The notes below the pieces were generated by a model. That model saw only the letters and a program-made list of their open reading frames with translations, was not told where the DNA came from and ran no database searches. From contig CAZAOG010000003.1 in the NCBI GenBank assembly GCA_964486645.1, forward strand, positions 1 through 62,064: 62,064 nucleotides of DNA. Direction: 5' to 3'. Positions 7,313 to 16,261 of this stretch are shown here, in pieces; within the stretch, counting starts at the first letter, position 1, and each line of letters opens with the position of its first letter. The DNA is from GCA-002790365 sp964486645 (GTDB taxonomy: Bacteria > Bacteroidota > Ignavibacteria > Ignavibacteriales > Ignavibacteriaceae). The translations under genes and the position numbers were made by a program.

Positions 7313-8482
7313 ATGAATAATTTCAAGGGCGTAGACTATTTTAATTCGGAATCTCTTCTTACACAAGAAGAAATAATGATTCGTGATACGGTTAGAAATT
7401 TTGTATCAAAGGAAGTTTTACCGGTAATTGAAGAACATTACGGCAAAGGTAAATTCCCCATGCATCTAATCCCCAAAATGGCAGAGATGGGGTTACTCGG
7501 ACCCAACCTGCCGGAAGAATACGGTTGTGCAGGATTGAATAACGTTGCTTACGGATTAATGATGCAGGAGCTTGAAAGAGGGGACAGCGGCATTAGAAGT
7601 TTTGCTTCGGTGCAGGGTTCGTTGGTAATGTATCCTATTTTTACTTTCGGTTCGGATGAACAAAAAAATAAATTTCTCCCACTCTTGGCAAAAGGAGAAA
7701 AGATAGGATGCTTCGGGTTGACAGAACCTAATCACGGCTCAAACCCGGGTGGAATGGAAACCAAAGCTGTGAAAGCTGACGGCGGTTATGTTTTAAACGG
7801 TGCTAAAATGTGGATAACAAACGGCTCTATTGCAGATATTGCAATTGTTTGGGCTAAATTGGAAGGAAAAGTAAGAGGTTTTATTGTTGAAAAAGAGTTC
7901 AAAGGATTTACGGCTCCGGAGATGAGAGGCAAACATTCTTTGCGCGCATCCGTTACTTCGGAATTGGTTTTTGACGATGTATTTATTCCCGAAGAAAATA
8001 TTTTGCCCAAAACTACGGGACTTAAAAATCCACTGATGTGCCTGAACCAAGCAAGATACGGAATTGCCTGGGGTGTGGTGGGAGCAATGATGACCTGCTA
8101 CGAAACTGCACTTAATTATGCAAAATCCAGAATACAATTTGATAAACCGATTGCCGCCTTTCAATTGACACAGGAAAAATTAGTTTATATTTTGACCGAA
8201 ATAACAAAGTCTCAGCTGTTAAATCTTCAATTGGGCAGAATGAAAGACAAAGGAACGTTAAAGTTTCCCCAGGTTTCACTTGCCAAAAGAAACAACTGTG
8301 AAAAGGCGTTGGAAATTGCAAGGATAAGCAGAGAAATTTTGGGAGCAAACGGAATTTCAAATGAATACCCTATTATGCGTCACTCTGCAAACTTGGAATC
8401 CGTTAAAACTTACGAAGGCACACACGAAATGCACACATTAATTGTAGGCGAAGATATTACCGGGTTATCTGCTTTTACATAA
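7313..8482 (+). CDS. gcdH: Glutaryl-CoA dehydrogenase-like acyl-CoA dehydrogenase
   Basis: The product has 389 residues, the usual length for the family. It is an FAD enzyme that oxidises and, in true GcdH, decarboxylates glutaryl-CoA to crotonyl-CoA in lysine and tryptophan breakdown. Diagnostic segments are SGIRS (the arginine/serine pair that binds the glutarate carboxyl in GcdH), GCFGLTEPNHGS (flavin loop), WITNGS, and KTYEGTHEMHTLI with the catalytic-base glutamate near the C-terminus, ending in ITGLSAF. The overall text is closer to GcdH than to short- or medium-chain dehydrogenases. An aspartate usual in the GSDP segment is asparagine here. It has its own promoter; the next gene is a GxxExxY insertion, so it was probably once adjacent to guaB. 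Confidence 0.82.
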   Translation: MNNFKGVDYFNSESLLTQEEIMIRDTVRNFVSKEVLPVIEEHYGKGKFPMHLIPKMAEMGLLGPNLPEEYGCAGLNNVAYGLMMQELERGDSGIRSFASVQGSLVMYPIFTFGSDEQKNKFLPLLAKGEKIGCFGLTEPNHGSNPGGMETKAVKADGGYVLNGAKMWITNGSIADIAIVWAKLEGKVRGFIVEKEFKGFTAPEMRGKHSLRASVTSELVFDDVFIPEENILPKTTGLKNPLMCLNQARYGIAWGVVGAMMTCYETALNYAKSRIQFDKPIAAFQLTQEKLVYILTEITKSQLLNLQLGRMKDKGTLKFPQVSLAKRNNCEKALEIARISREILGANGISNEYPIMRHSANLESVKTYEGTHEMHTLIVGEDITGLSAFT

Positions 8483-8490
8483 TTGATTGT

Positions 8491-8515
8491 AGCCGCTAAT
8501 TCGCGAATTCGCGGC
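8491..8515. repeat. Palindrome upstream of the GxxExxY gene (left copy)
   Basis: GCCGCT-AATTCGCGAATT-CGCGGC (8492-8515) is a near-perfect 24-base palindrome with a perfect 12-base core, AATTCGCGAATT. The first 18 bases recur exactly right after the gene (8939-8956) and, inverted, at 60505-60522. Confidence 0.85.
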
Positions 8516-8531
8516 AAAAAAAAACAAATTT

Positions 8532-8939
8532 ATGACAGATTTAATTTATAAAGAAGAATCTTATAAAATTATTGGTCTTTGCTTTGAAGTCCACAATAAT
8601 TTAGGTCCCGGTTTTCTTGAAATTGTGTATAAAGATGCATTAGAATTTGAGTTTAAAAAAGCAGGAATTCCTTTTGAAAGAGAAAAGAAATATGAGATAA
8701 ATTATAAAGGAGTTGTTTTGCCTCATAAATTTTATGCAGATTTTATTGTCTATGATAAAATAATTTTGGAAATAAAATCTGTTGCAGCGATTGTAGATGA
8801 GTTTATTGCGCAAGCAATAAATTATCTGAAAGTTTCAAAAAATAAATTAGCTTTAATTGTAAATTTTGGAGAACTTAGTCTAAATTATAAAAGAATTGTG
8901 CTTGAAGAAAAATTAAAAGAATGGGAAAATAATTATTAG
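8532..8939 (+). CDS. GxxExxY protein (PD-(D/E)XK nuclease-fold family)
   Basis: The product has 135 residues, the typical size. The family signature is GPGFLEIVY at residues 27-35 (G, three residues on E, then Y). The nuclease-fold core follows: FYADFIVYDKIILEIKSV at about residues 70-87 supplies the D and ExK residues of a PD-(D/E)XK site, and a glutamine helix (IAQAINYLK) follows. Function is not established for the family. Here it sits between gcdH and guaB and is framed by copies of an 18-base palindromic repeat; its stop codon TAG shares one base with the right copy. This suggests the gene arrived as a small insertion unit. The start is a single clear ATG. Confidence 0.85.
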   Translation: MTDLIYKEESYKIIGLCFEVHNNLGPGFLEIVYKDALEFEFKKAGIPFEREKKYEINYKGVVLPHKFYADFIVYDKIILEIKSVAAIVDEFIAQAINYLKVSKNKLALIVNFGELSLNYKRIVLEEKLKEWENNY

Positions 8940-8956
8940 CCGCTAATTCGCGAATT
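8939..8956. repeat. Palindromic repeat downstream of the GxxExxY gene (right copy)
   Basis: GCCGCTAATTCGCGAATT is identical to 8492-8509 and in the same orientation, so the gene is framed by direct copies of a palindrome. Confidence 0.85.
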
Positions 8957-8993
8957 TTTAGAATTTATAAATGTGAAAAATAGAATTAAGAAT

Positions 8994-10454
8994 ATGAAAA
9001 ATAAGTTAAAAGAAGGTTTGACATTTGACGATATACTTTTAGTACCGAAAAAATCTGCCGTGCTCCCAAGGGACGTGGATATTTCCACCGATTTAACTAC
9101 GGAAATAAAATTGAACATTCCTTTAATATCTGCCGCGATGGATACGGTAACAGAATCCTCTATGGCAGTTGCACTTGCAAGGGAAGGCGGAATCGGAATA
9201 ATACATAAAAATATGTCAATTGAATCACAGTGCAAAGAAGTTGACCGCGTTAAAAGATCGGAAAGCGGAATGATTAGAGACCCCATCAAATTAAGTGCGG
9301 ATGATACGGTTGAAACAGCCCTTCAGATAATGAAAGAATATCACATCTCGGGTATTCCTATTACGGATAAAAGTGATAAATTAGTCGGAATTATAACAAA
9401 CCGCGATTTAAGATTTGACCCGAACCGAAAATCAAAAATAAGCGAGTTGATGACAAAGGAAAATCTTATAACCGCAAACGAATCAACCGATTTAAAGAAA
9501 GCGGAAAAAATCTTACAAAAGTATAAAATTGAAAAACTTCCGGTGATAAATAAATCCGGGAAACTTGTAGGACTGATTACATTCAAAGATATTCAAAAGA
9601 AAAAATCACATCCTTTCGCCTGCAAAGACGAACAGGGAAGATTAAGAGTGGGAGCAGCAGTCGGCGTAACGCCCGATATAATAGATAGAGTGCAAGCCCT
9701 TATTAATTCCGGAGCGGATACAATTGTAATTGATACGGCACACGGTCATTCGATGGGTGTATTAAATGCCGTGAAAAATATTAGAAAAAAATTCAAATAC
9801 GAACAACTAATTGTAGGTAATATAGCCACTTACGAAGCCGCACTTGATTTGGTGGAATGCAAGATTGATGCAATAAAAGTAGGCATCGGTCCCGGTTCAA
9901 TATGCACGACAAGGGTAATCGCGGGAATTGGAGTACCTCAGATAACCGCCATAATGGAGGTTAAAAAAGCATTGGGTACAGTCAAAATTCCTCTAATTGC
10001 TGACGGCGGCATAAAACAAACCGGTGATGTTCCAAAAGCAATAGCTGCCGGAGCAGACTCGATAATGATTGGAGGAATGTTCGCCGGCGTAGAAGAGAGT
10101 CCGGGTGAAAAAGTTTTGTACGAAGGAAGAAGCTTTAAGATGTACAGGGGAATGGGTTCGATCAGTGCAATGAAAAAAGGAAGCAAGGATAGATATTTCC
10201 AAGATACCGAAGATGAAATTAAAAAATTAGTTCCGGAGGGAATAGAAGGCAGAGTTCCCTATAAAGGGTTCTTATCCGATACGGTTTATCAGTTAACCGG
10301 AGGGCTTAGAGCCGCAATGGGATATTGCGGAGCTAAAAATATAAAAGCACTTCAAAAAAATGCAGAGTTTATTAAAATTACGGAAGCAGGTTACAAAGAA
10401 AGCCACCCGCATGATATTTTTATCACAAAAGAATCACCTAACTATCATTCCTAA
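8994..10454 (+). CDS. guaB: IMP dehydrogenase
   Basis: The product has 486 residues from the ATG at 8994, the usual length; the frame extends to a GTG at 8973, which is less likely. It oxidises IMP to XMP with NAD+, the committed step of GMP synthesis. The N-terminal FDDILLVP strand, the AAMDTVTE substrate segment, two CBS domains (about residues 95-205, including HISGIPI and IEKLPVI) inserted in the barrel, the catalytic loop GPGSICTTR with Cys304, ADGGIK phosphate-binding residues and the YRGMGS flap segment are all present. It is complete with no odd residues. Its promoter region has been interrupted by the GxxExxY insertion, which leaves only 37 bases between repeat and start. Confidence 0.97.
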   Translation: MKNKLKEGLTFDDILLVPKKSAVLPRDVDISTDLTTEIKLNIPLISAAMDTVTESSMAVALAREGGIGIIHKNMSIESQCKEVDRVKRSESGMIRDPIKLSADDTVETALQIMKEYHISGIPITDKSDKLVGIITNRDLRFDPNRKSKISELMTKENLITANESTDLKKAEKILQKYKIEKLPVINKSGKLVGLITFKDIQKKKSHPFACKDEQGRLRVGAAVGVTPDIIDRVQALINSGADTIVIDTAHGHSMGVLNAVKNIRKKFKYEQLIVGNIATYEAALDLVECKIDAIKVGIGPGSICTTRVIAGIGVPQITAIMEVKKALGTVKIPLIADGGIKQTGDVPKAIAAGADSIMIGGMFAGVEESPGEKVLYEGRSFKMYRGMGSISAMKKGSKDRYFQDTEDEIKKLVPEGIEGRVPYKGFLSDTVYQLTGGLRAAMGYCGAKNIKALQKNAEFIKITEAGYKESHPHDIFITKESPNYHS

Positions 10455-10575
10455 ATTAATAGACTAAATTTGAATTTTATATCAAATTTATTATTTCTTT
10501 AATTAATATTTTTATAATTTATATTTGTTAGTAAATATTTATTTTGGGGTTTAAACTATTGGGGTACGACGAATA

Positions 10576-11862
10576 ATGAACAAAGTTTTGGTCATTTCAT
10601 ATTATTTTCCGCCCATGGGGCTAAGCGGAGTCCAGCGGACATTAAAATTTGTTAAATATTTCAAAGATTATAATTGGGAACCAACGGTTCTAACCACTTC
10701 CGATATTGCTTACTATGCCCACGATAATTCTTTGTTAAAAGAAGTTGAAGAAGCGAACGTAAATGTTGTAAGAGTCGGCGGCGGAGATATAAACTCTTTC
10801 TTAAAAAAGAACGGTACCGTTAAAATACCGAGAGAAAAAATCAGGAAGCTTTTATCATACGCAAGTTCAACATTTTTTATTCCGGATAATAAAGTAGGCT
10901 GGAGTAAAAAAGCTTTAGTTAAAGCAAGAGAAATTTTAAAGAAAGAAAATTTTGATATAATTTTTGTAACCGCTCCGCCTTTTTCAACTGTGAATATGGC
11001 GGTTGAACTAAAAAAAGAATTTGATATTCCTTTGGTAATTGATTACCGCGATCTTTGGTACGAAAGCTATTTCTCTTTTTATCCTACTTTGTTCCATAAG
11101 TCGATGAATAAAAAAATGGAATACAATGCTTTAAAAGAAGCCGATAAAGTAACCGTTACAAACAGGGGAATAAAAGAAAAACTACTCAATACATATCAAT
11201 TCCTTTCATTTGAAGATGTTACAATTTTATCTCACGGTTATGACCCCGAGGATTTTGAAAACTTAAAACCTCTGCCAAAGACAAACAACAGGCTGGTAAT
11301 TGCATATTCCGGAATATTTATGGAATACAACACTCCAAAATATTTTTTAAAAGCTTTTAAAGACATAACTTTAGAAAAACCCGAAATTGCCGCAAATATT
11401 GAGCTTCATTTTATCGGGTTTTTAAGGAGAGAAAATCAAAAGTTGATAAGAAAATTGCAGCTCGACGAATTTGTAAAAGATTTCGGTTATTTGGAACATA
11501 ATGACGCGGTAAGACAACTTATTTCAAGCGATGTTCTTTGGTTTATGTTGGGGGACAAAAAAAATATAGACGCACTTCTGCCCGGCAAATTATATGAATA
11601 CGTAGGCGCCGGAAAACCGATTATTGCCTGCGTACCTGAAGGAGCGGCTAAAAACGCTCTTCAAAAATACGGAGCCGCTTTTTATACCGACCCGTTTGAT
11701 AAAAACGATATTAAAAAAACAATTTACAAAGTGTATGAATTGTATCAAAAAAATGAACTGCCGAAACCCGATGATGAATTTGTTCAACAGTACAGAAGGG
11801 ACTATTTAACCGAACAGCTCTGTAAAGAATTTCAATTTTGTATGAAAACGGAAGTAGAATGA
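10576..11862 (+). CDS. GT-B glycosyltransferase, family 4-like
   Basis: The product has 428 residues. The N-terminus KVLVISYYFPP with SGVQRTLKF is the usual start of Bacteroidota GT4-like enzymes, with a glycine-containing acceptor loop. The C-terminal half has the nucleotide-sugar domain: LVIAYSGIF strand, IELHFIGF, and LLPGKLYEYVGAGKPIIA, in which the glutamate after KLYEY is the residue that contacts the sugar-nucleotide ribose. No membrane span is seen, so it would act at the inner face of the cytoplasmic membrane on cell-surface glycans. Its stop overlaps the purD start (ATGA), implying co-transcription. Donor and acceptor cannot be told from sequence. Confidence 0.75.
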   Translation: MNKVLVISYYFPPMGLSGVQRTLKFVKYFKDYNWEPTVLTTSDIAYYAHDNSLLKEVEEANVNVVRVGGGDINSFLKKNGTVKIPREKIRKLLSYASSTFFIPDNKVGWSKKALVKAREILKKENFDIIFVTAPPFSTVNMAVELKKEFDIPLVIDYRDLWYESYFSFYPTLFHKSMNKKMEYNALKEADKVTVTNRGIKEKLLNTYQFLSFEDVTILSHGYDPEDFENLKPLPKTNNRLVIAYSGIFMEYNTPKYFLKAFKDITLEKPEIAANIELHFIGFLRRENQKLIRKLQLDEFVKDFGYLEHNDAVRQLISSDVLWFMLGDKKNIDALLPGKLYEYVGAGKPIIACVPEGAAKNALQKYGAAFYTDPFDKNDIKKTIYKVYELYQKNELPKPDDEFVQQYRRDYLTEQLCKEFQFCMKTEVE

Positions 11863-13139
11863 ATGTAGCTGTTATAGGTTCCGGCGGAAGAGAACATGCT
11901 CTGACTTTGAAAATTAGTGAAAGCGCTTTTTTAACAAATCTTTACCTTTTACCGGGTAACCCCGGCACGGCAAACTGCGGAACGAATGTTCAAATTGATT
12001 TAACCGACTTTAAATCCGTAAAAAATTTCTGTAAAGAAAAAGAAATATCCTTGGCAGTTATCGGCCCCGAAGCTCCTTTGGTTTCAGGCTTAGGCGATTA
12101 TTTAAGAGAACATAGCGTTAATGTCTTCGGACCATCAGCAGAAGCAGCCAGAATAGAATCTGAAAAATCATTCGCTAAAAAGTTGATGACGGACAATAAT
12201 ATTCCCACTGCTTCTTTTATGGAATTTACTTTCGAACAGTATGACGAAGCAAAAAATTATTTATCGCAAATAAACTATCCTTGTGTTATAAAAGCAGACG
12301 GCTTGGCGGCAGGCAAAGGCGTTTTGATATGTGAAAATAAGAGTTCGGCATTAAACGGACTGGATGAAATCTTCTTGAATAAAAAATTCGGCGAAGCGGG
12401 AAATAAAATAATAGTCGAAGAATTTTTGGAAGGCGAGGAAGCATCAATATTTGCAATAACCGACGGACATAATTTTGTTTGTCTTCCTTCTTCTCAAGAC
12501 CATAAAAGAATAGGGGAGAATGACACCGGCTTAAACACAGGCGGAATGGGAGCTTACTCGCCGGCGCCGGCAGTAACCGATGAAATTCTAAATGAAATAG
12601 AACTGAAAATTATCAATCCCGTATTAACTGCAATGAGTGAAAACGGGAATAAATTTGTAGGCTGCTTGTATGCAGGTCTGATGTTGACAAAAGACGGTCC
12701 GAAGGTGATAGAATTTAACTGCAGGTTCGGCGATCCGGAAACACAGGCGGTTCTGCCTCTACTTGAAGGCGATTTTTTAGAATTGCTCTATTCCGCTGCA
12801 ATAGGAAGTTTGAACAAAGATGCCGTCAGCTATAACGGAGGCTGTTCAATCTGTGTGGTAACTGCTTCCAAAGGCTACCCTGAAAATTATGAAAAAGGAT
12901 TTGAGATAAACGGATTAAATAATATAACCGACCCTTTTATTATTGTTTATCACGCGGGTACCAAAAAAGAACACGGTAAAATTGTAACTAACGGTGGAAG
13001 AGTGCTTGGCGTAACGGCATTCTCGAAGGAAAATAATTTTAAATCGGTGAAGGATAAAGTCTACGATTATTTAAACAAAATAAATTTTGAAGGGATGTAT
13101 TACAGAAGGGATATTGCCTGGCGTGTATTGAAAAAATAA
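11859..13139 (+). CDS. purD: Phosphoribosylamine-glycine ligase
   Basis: The product has 426 residues from the ATG at 11859, which overlaps the upstream stop by four bases (ATGA); the longer frame start at 11838 is not needed. The N-terminus MNVAVIGSGGREHAL is canonical. The ATP-grasp region shows PCVIKADGLAAGKGV and IIVEEFLEGEEASIF, then DHKRIGENDTGLNTGGMGAYSP and IEFNCRFGDPETQ, all standard PurD motifs. It joins glycine to phosphoribosylamine in purine synthesis. Its location close to guaB may be chance, but both serve purine metabolism. It is complete. Confidence 0.97.
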   Translation: MNVAVIGSGGREHALTLKISESAFLTNLYLLPGNPGTANCGTNVQIDLTDFKSVKNFCKEKEISLAVIGPEAPLVSGLGDYLREHSVNVFGPSAEAARIESEKSFAKKLMTDNNIPTASFMEFTFEQYDEAKNYLSQINYPCVIKADGLAAGKGVLICENKSSALNGLDEIFLNKKFGEAGNKIIVEEFLEGEEASIFAITDGHNFVCLPSSQDHKRIGENDTGLNTGGMGAYSPAPAVTDEILNEIELKIINPVLTAMSENGNKFVGCLYAGLMLTKDGPKVIEFNCRFGDPETQAVLPLLEGDFLELLYSAAIGSLNKDAVSYNGGCSICVVTASKGYPENYEKGFEINGLNNITDPFIIVYHAGTKKEHGKIVTNGGRVLGVTAFSKENNFKSVKDKVYDYLNKINFEGMYYRRDIAWRVLKK

Positions 13140-13381
13140 GATACTGAAGATTATTTTGTTGATGAAATATACTCAACATCGGCTAATTAAAACAAATCCG
13201 TATTAAAAAAAATCCGATTGAAGATTTCCGATAAATTCCTATCTTTATATTTAACTTTGTAATTGCCTTATATCCTGTGCAGTACAGAATAAAAAAACAG
13301 AATTCTGAAGCATACGCTTTAACAAAGAGATGCGCTTTAATTATTAAGTTTATAACCATGCTAATTTATAAAAGGTAACGG
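13140..13381. other. Intergenic spacer, possible promoter -7 element
   Basis: TAACTTTG at 13252-13259 matches the Bacteroidota -7 element, but no TTTG is found at the expected distance upstream. Nothing else stands out. Confidence 0.3.
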
Positions 13382-14209
13382 ATGGAAATTTATCTTCAAT
13401 ATTATTTTTGGCTTTTCATAATATCGTTGTTCGTTTTTATTTTGGAACGTATTTCACCTTGGAGGAAACAACAAAAAGCTTTCCGTAAAGGAATTTGGCA
13501 GGACTTTTTTTGGCTTGTTTTTAACGGTCATTATTTCGGAATTCTTCTGGCTACCTTATCGGTATATTTGATAGGTCTTTTTAATAGTTTCCTCTTGTCA
13601 AATCAAATCCCTCAGCCCGAGAGTATTCGCCTTCTCGGTTCACTTCCGTTTATTTGGCAAATACTAATATTTTTAATTGTTAAAGATTTTATTGAATGGA
13701 ATATCCATCGCATGCTGCACAGATATAATTTTTTGTGGGAATTCCATAAACTTCATCACAGCATAATAGAAATGGACTGGATAGGAAATTTCAGATTTCA
13801 TTGGATGGAGAGTGTGATCTATTCTTCAATAGCATATTTCCCGCTTATAATTTTCGGCGTCGATACAAACGTTATTTTTATTATCGCCATTATCAATACG
13901 CTAATCGGACATCTGAACCATTCGAATTTGCCCATCAATTGGGGTCCTTTAAGGTATGTTTTCAATTCTTCCCAAATGCATATTTGGCATCACGATGAAA
14001 TTAATCACTTAAAATACGGACAGAACTTTGGAATTACTTTAAGCATTTGGGATTGGATTTTCGGAACAGTTTATTGGCCCAGCCGGGGAATGCCTGAAAG
14101 ATTGGGGTTTAACGATTTAAATGTATTTCCCAAAAGTTTAATAGCCCGCTTATTCTACCCGTTTTACAAATGGATTGATTTTGGTAAAACCAAAAGTGAA
14201 AATAATTGA
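13382..14209 (+). CDS. Sterol desaturase / fatty-acid hydroxylase family membrane protein
   Basis: The product has 275 residues with four to five membrane spans (strong hydrophobic stretches at about 8-24, 45-68, 90-105 and 145-175). The histidine clusters of the non-haem di-iron family are present: HRMLHR, then HKLHHS, HLNHSN, and a late HIWHHDE. Such enzymes use O2 to hydroxylate or desaturate lipids such as fatty acids, sterols or carotenoids. The substrate is unknown. Because serine palmitoyltransferase lies 43 kb away, a sphingolipid hydroxylase role is conceivable, but nothing local supports it. The gene stands alone, convergent with an amylase gene. Confidence 0.8.
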   Translation: MEIYLQYYFWLFIISLFVFILERISPWRKQQKAFRKGIWQDFFWLVFNGHYFGILLATLSVYLIGLFNSFLLSNQIPQPESIRLLGSLPFIWQILIFLIVKDFIEWNIHRMLHRYNFLWEFHKLHHSIIEMDWIGNFRFHWMESVIYSSIAYFPLIIFGVDTNVIFIIAIINTLIGHLNHSNLPINWGPLRYVFNSSQMHIWHHDEINHLKYGQNFGITLSIWDWIFGTVYWPSRGMPERLGFNDLNVFPKSLIARLFYPFYKWIDFGKTKSENN

Positions 14210-14586
14210 AATAAAATGTTTTGACTCAACCACGTATTCAGCTTTTTTTGTGCTTCGAATATAAATGCACTGAAATCTCTGAAAAATTTACATAACTTTT
14301 AAATTGTTATCTCCACACCGGTTTGTTTGGGGGAGAACAAATTGAAAGGAAAAGCGAAGTATAAGTCCCATCTCCTCAGCTTAATTTTCTTTAGGTTTTA
14401 ATCTCACTAATATATCGCTGCTAACCGGTTCAATTTAAAAAATTACAGTATATCGGCGGAAGTCCGAAGCCGCAAAGCGGTATCATATTTTCAATAAAAG
14501 TTTAATAATGCGAAAATATACAGGCGACAATCGGTCAAAGAAGTTGCGTTAAAATATTGGATGTAATTTAACAAACAAGACTATTT
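14210..14586. other. Gene-free intergenic stretch
   Basis: This stretch lies between convergent genes. I see no open reading frame of note. A short GC-rich palindrome-like patch occurs at about 14444-14468 (GGCGGAAGTCCGAAGCCGC). The rest is AT-rich. Confidence 0.35.
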
Positions 14587-14628
14587 AAAAAAAAGCGAAT
14601 CCCGGTGGGGGTAGTCCCGGGATTCGCT
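14587..14628 (-). terminator. Strong terminator hairpin of the amylase gene
   Basis: AGCGAATCCCGG (14594-14605) pairs perfectly with CCGGGATTCGCT (14617-14628), a 12-bp stem with an 11-base loop. On the minus strand it is followed by a run of eight Ts. It lies 58 bases past the minus-strand amylase stop. Confidence 0.8.
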
Positions 14629-14686
14629 GTCAGTAATGGGTGATAAGAGTACATAGTAGGTCCGCGTTACCACCCGGGAAAAAATC

Positions 14687-16054
14687 TTATTTATAAAAAA
14701 CCAAGTAAGACCAAGGGCTGAGTTTTGCGTTAAAATTGCCGGTAATTTTACGCTGTTTATTGCTGAATAACACTTTGTAAAAACCGTTTAATTTCTTATC
14801 TGCAATTGTAACAATTTTTTCTTTATTTGACAAATTAAAAATGGAAATAATTTTATTATCTTCTTTTTCTCTCAAAAAAGCAAAAATATTTTTATCGTCA
14901 TTTGTTTTTAGTCTTATCATTTCTCCCCCGTAAATACCGTTCCACAAAGCTTTGTTCTTTAGTTTTAGGTGAACAAGAGTTTTATACAAACTTCTAAATT
15001 CACTTTTTTTCCAATTTATAGTGTCTTTATCAAAAAAAGCCAGCCTTTTGTCCAGTCCCGCTTCCTGTCCGCTGTAAATAAGGGGCATTCCCTTTACGAG
15101 GAATGTCATTACGGCAAACGTCTTTTTGGCTTTGCCGAATCTTTCCGAAACGGTACCGTTCCATGAATTTTCATCGTGATTTGAAGTGAATACCATTCTG
15201 TATGCCTTGGGGTTAAATCTTTTCTTTTCCCTTTGCAGGTAGGCATCCAAATTACCGACGTTCATTTTTCCTTTATAAATTTCTTTCATTATGTGTTGGA
15301 TTTCCCAGGCATAGGTCATATCAAACGCCTGCTCGTGAAGTTTTTCGTTTTCCCATTCGGCGAGCATAAAAACCTTCTTAACTTTGTCTAATCTTTTTCT
15401 GGCGTAATTCCAAAAAGCTGTGGGAATCATTCCCGCAACATCGGCGCGGAATCCGTCAATGTCAGTTTCTTTAACCCAGTATATCATTGCGTCGGTCATG
15501 TATTCCCAAAGTTTTTTGTTTTTGTAATTTAGGTCAATTACGTCGGTCCAATCCTTAACAGGAGGTTCAAAATTGCCTTCGGCATTTTTTGTATAAAAAT
15601 CCGGGTGAGTTTTTACCCAAACATTATCCCAAGCCGTATGATTAGCTACCCAGTCAATCAAGACCTTCATACCCATTTTGTGGGCATTTCTTACCAATTC
15701 TTTAAAATCGTCCAAGGTTCCGTATTCGGGGTTGACGGCTTTATAATCTTTAATGGAATAATAGCTGCCCAAAGTACCTTTTCTGTTTTTCACTCCAATT
15801 GGGTTGATAGGCATAAGCCATAAAATTTTAACTCCCAGGTCTTTTAATTCCGGCAGATGTTTTTCAAAAGCTTTAAATGTTCCTTCGGGTGTATATTGCC
15901 TTATGTTGACTTCGTAAATAGTTGCATTCTTCGACCAATCCGGAGAGTTGACGGTTGTTGTTTTTTGAGGGAATAAAGTGCCGAATGAAGCGGAAACAAA
16001 CAAAAGAGCAATTGCTAAGGCTTTGATATTTTTTCTCTTAAATATAAAAAACAT
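14687..16054 (-). CDS. Secreted GH13 alpha-amylase family enzyme
   Basis: The product has 455 residues, with a signal peptide at about residues 1-29 (two lysine/arginine clusters, then ALAIALLFVSASFG). The GH13 barrel begins at WSKNATIYEVNIRQY. Catalytic residues fit family regions: DGFRADVAG (nucleophile Asp205), MLAEWEN (acid/base Glu233) and TSNHDENSW (transition-state Asp294), with VANHT for region I. A short C-terminal beta domain follows, without a T9SS tail. It would cleave alpha-1,4 glucans in the periplasm or outside the cell. It is divergent from the MFS sugar transporter, with which it shares a control region, and ends at a strong hairpin terminator. The exact specificity (alpha-amylase or maltodextrin-forming) is open. 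Confidence 0.9.
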   Translation of the reverse strand: MFFIFKRKNIKALAIALLFVSASFGTLFPQKTTTVNSPDWSKNATIYEVNIRQYTPEGTFKAFEKHLPELKDLGVKILWLMPINPIGVKNRKGTLGSYYSIKDYKAVNPEYGTLDDFKELVRNAHKMGMKVLIDWVANHTAWDNVWVKTHPDFYTKNAEGNFEPPVKDWTDVIDLNYKNKKLWEYMTDAMIYWVKETDIDGFRADVAGMIPTAFWNYARKRLDKVKKVFMLAEWENEKLHEQAFDMTYAWEIQHIMKEIYKGKMNVGNLDAYLQREKKRFNPKAYRMVFTSNHDENSWNGTVSERFGKAKKTFAVMTFLVKGMPLIYSGQEAGLDKRLAFFDKDTINWKKSEFRSLYKTLVHLKLKNKALWNGIYGGEMIRLKTNDDKNIFAFLREKEDNKIISIFNLSNKEKIVTIADKKLNGFYKVLFSNKQRKITGNFNAKLSPWSYLVFYK

Positions 16055-16261
16055 AATGCGGTTCCATTTTTATGAAATGAAATAATTCCAATAAAAAGCG
16101 TCTTCTTTAAATTAAAGTGTCAAAGATAATAAATTAAAATTGTGCTATGCAATAAGCAGGTGAAGAACTACCCAAACGGAGTGTACTACTTGAAATAAAA
16201 AAATTATTATATTCATTTGATTAATTATGGTATTCCGATAAAATCAAAAGGAACTTGTTCG
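16055..16261. promoter_or_regulatory. Divergent control region of amylase and sugar transporter
   Basis: For the minus-strand amylase a promoter is readable: ATTG (complement of 16150-16153), 21 bases, TATCTTTG (complement of 16121-16128). The motif CCCAAACGGAGTGT at 16171-16184 recurs with one change upstream of another amylase gene (45693-45706) and may be an operator. Confidence 0.5.

Noticed and set aside
8973..8993. Upstream GTG start for guaB
   Set aside because: It would add seven residues not found in the family; the ATG at 8994 gives the standard N-terminus and length.
14663..14677. T-box-like sequence (GGGTGGTAACGCG on the minus strand) followed by a terminator hairpin
   Set aside because: It lies downstream of an amylase gene with no aminoacyl-tRNA synthetase or amino-acid gene after it on that strand, and the rest of the T-box architecture is missing; probably chance similarity before an ordinary terminator.
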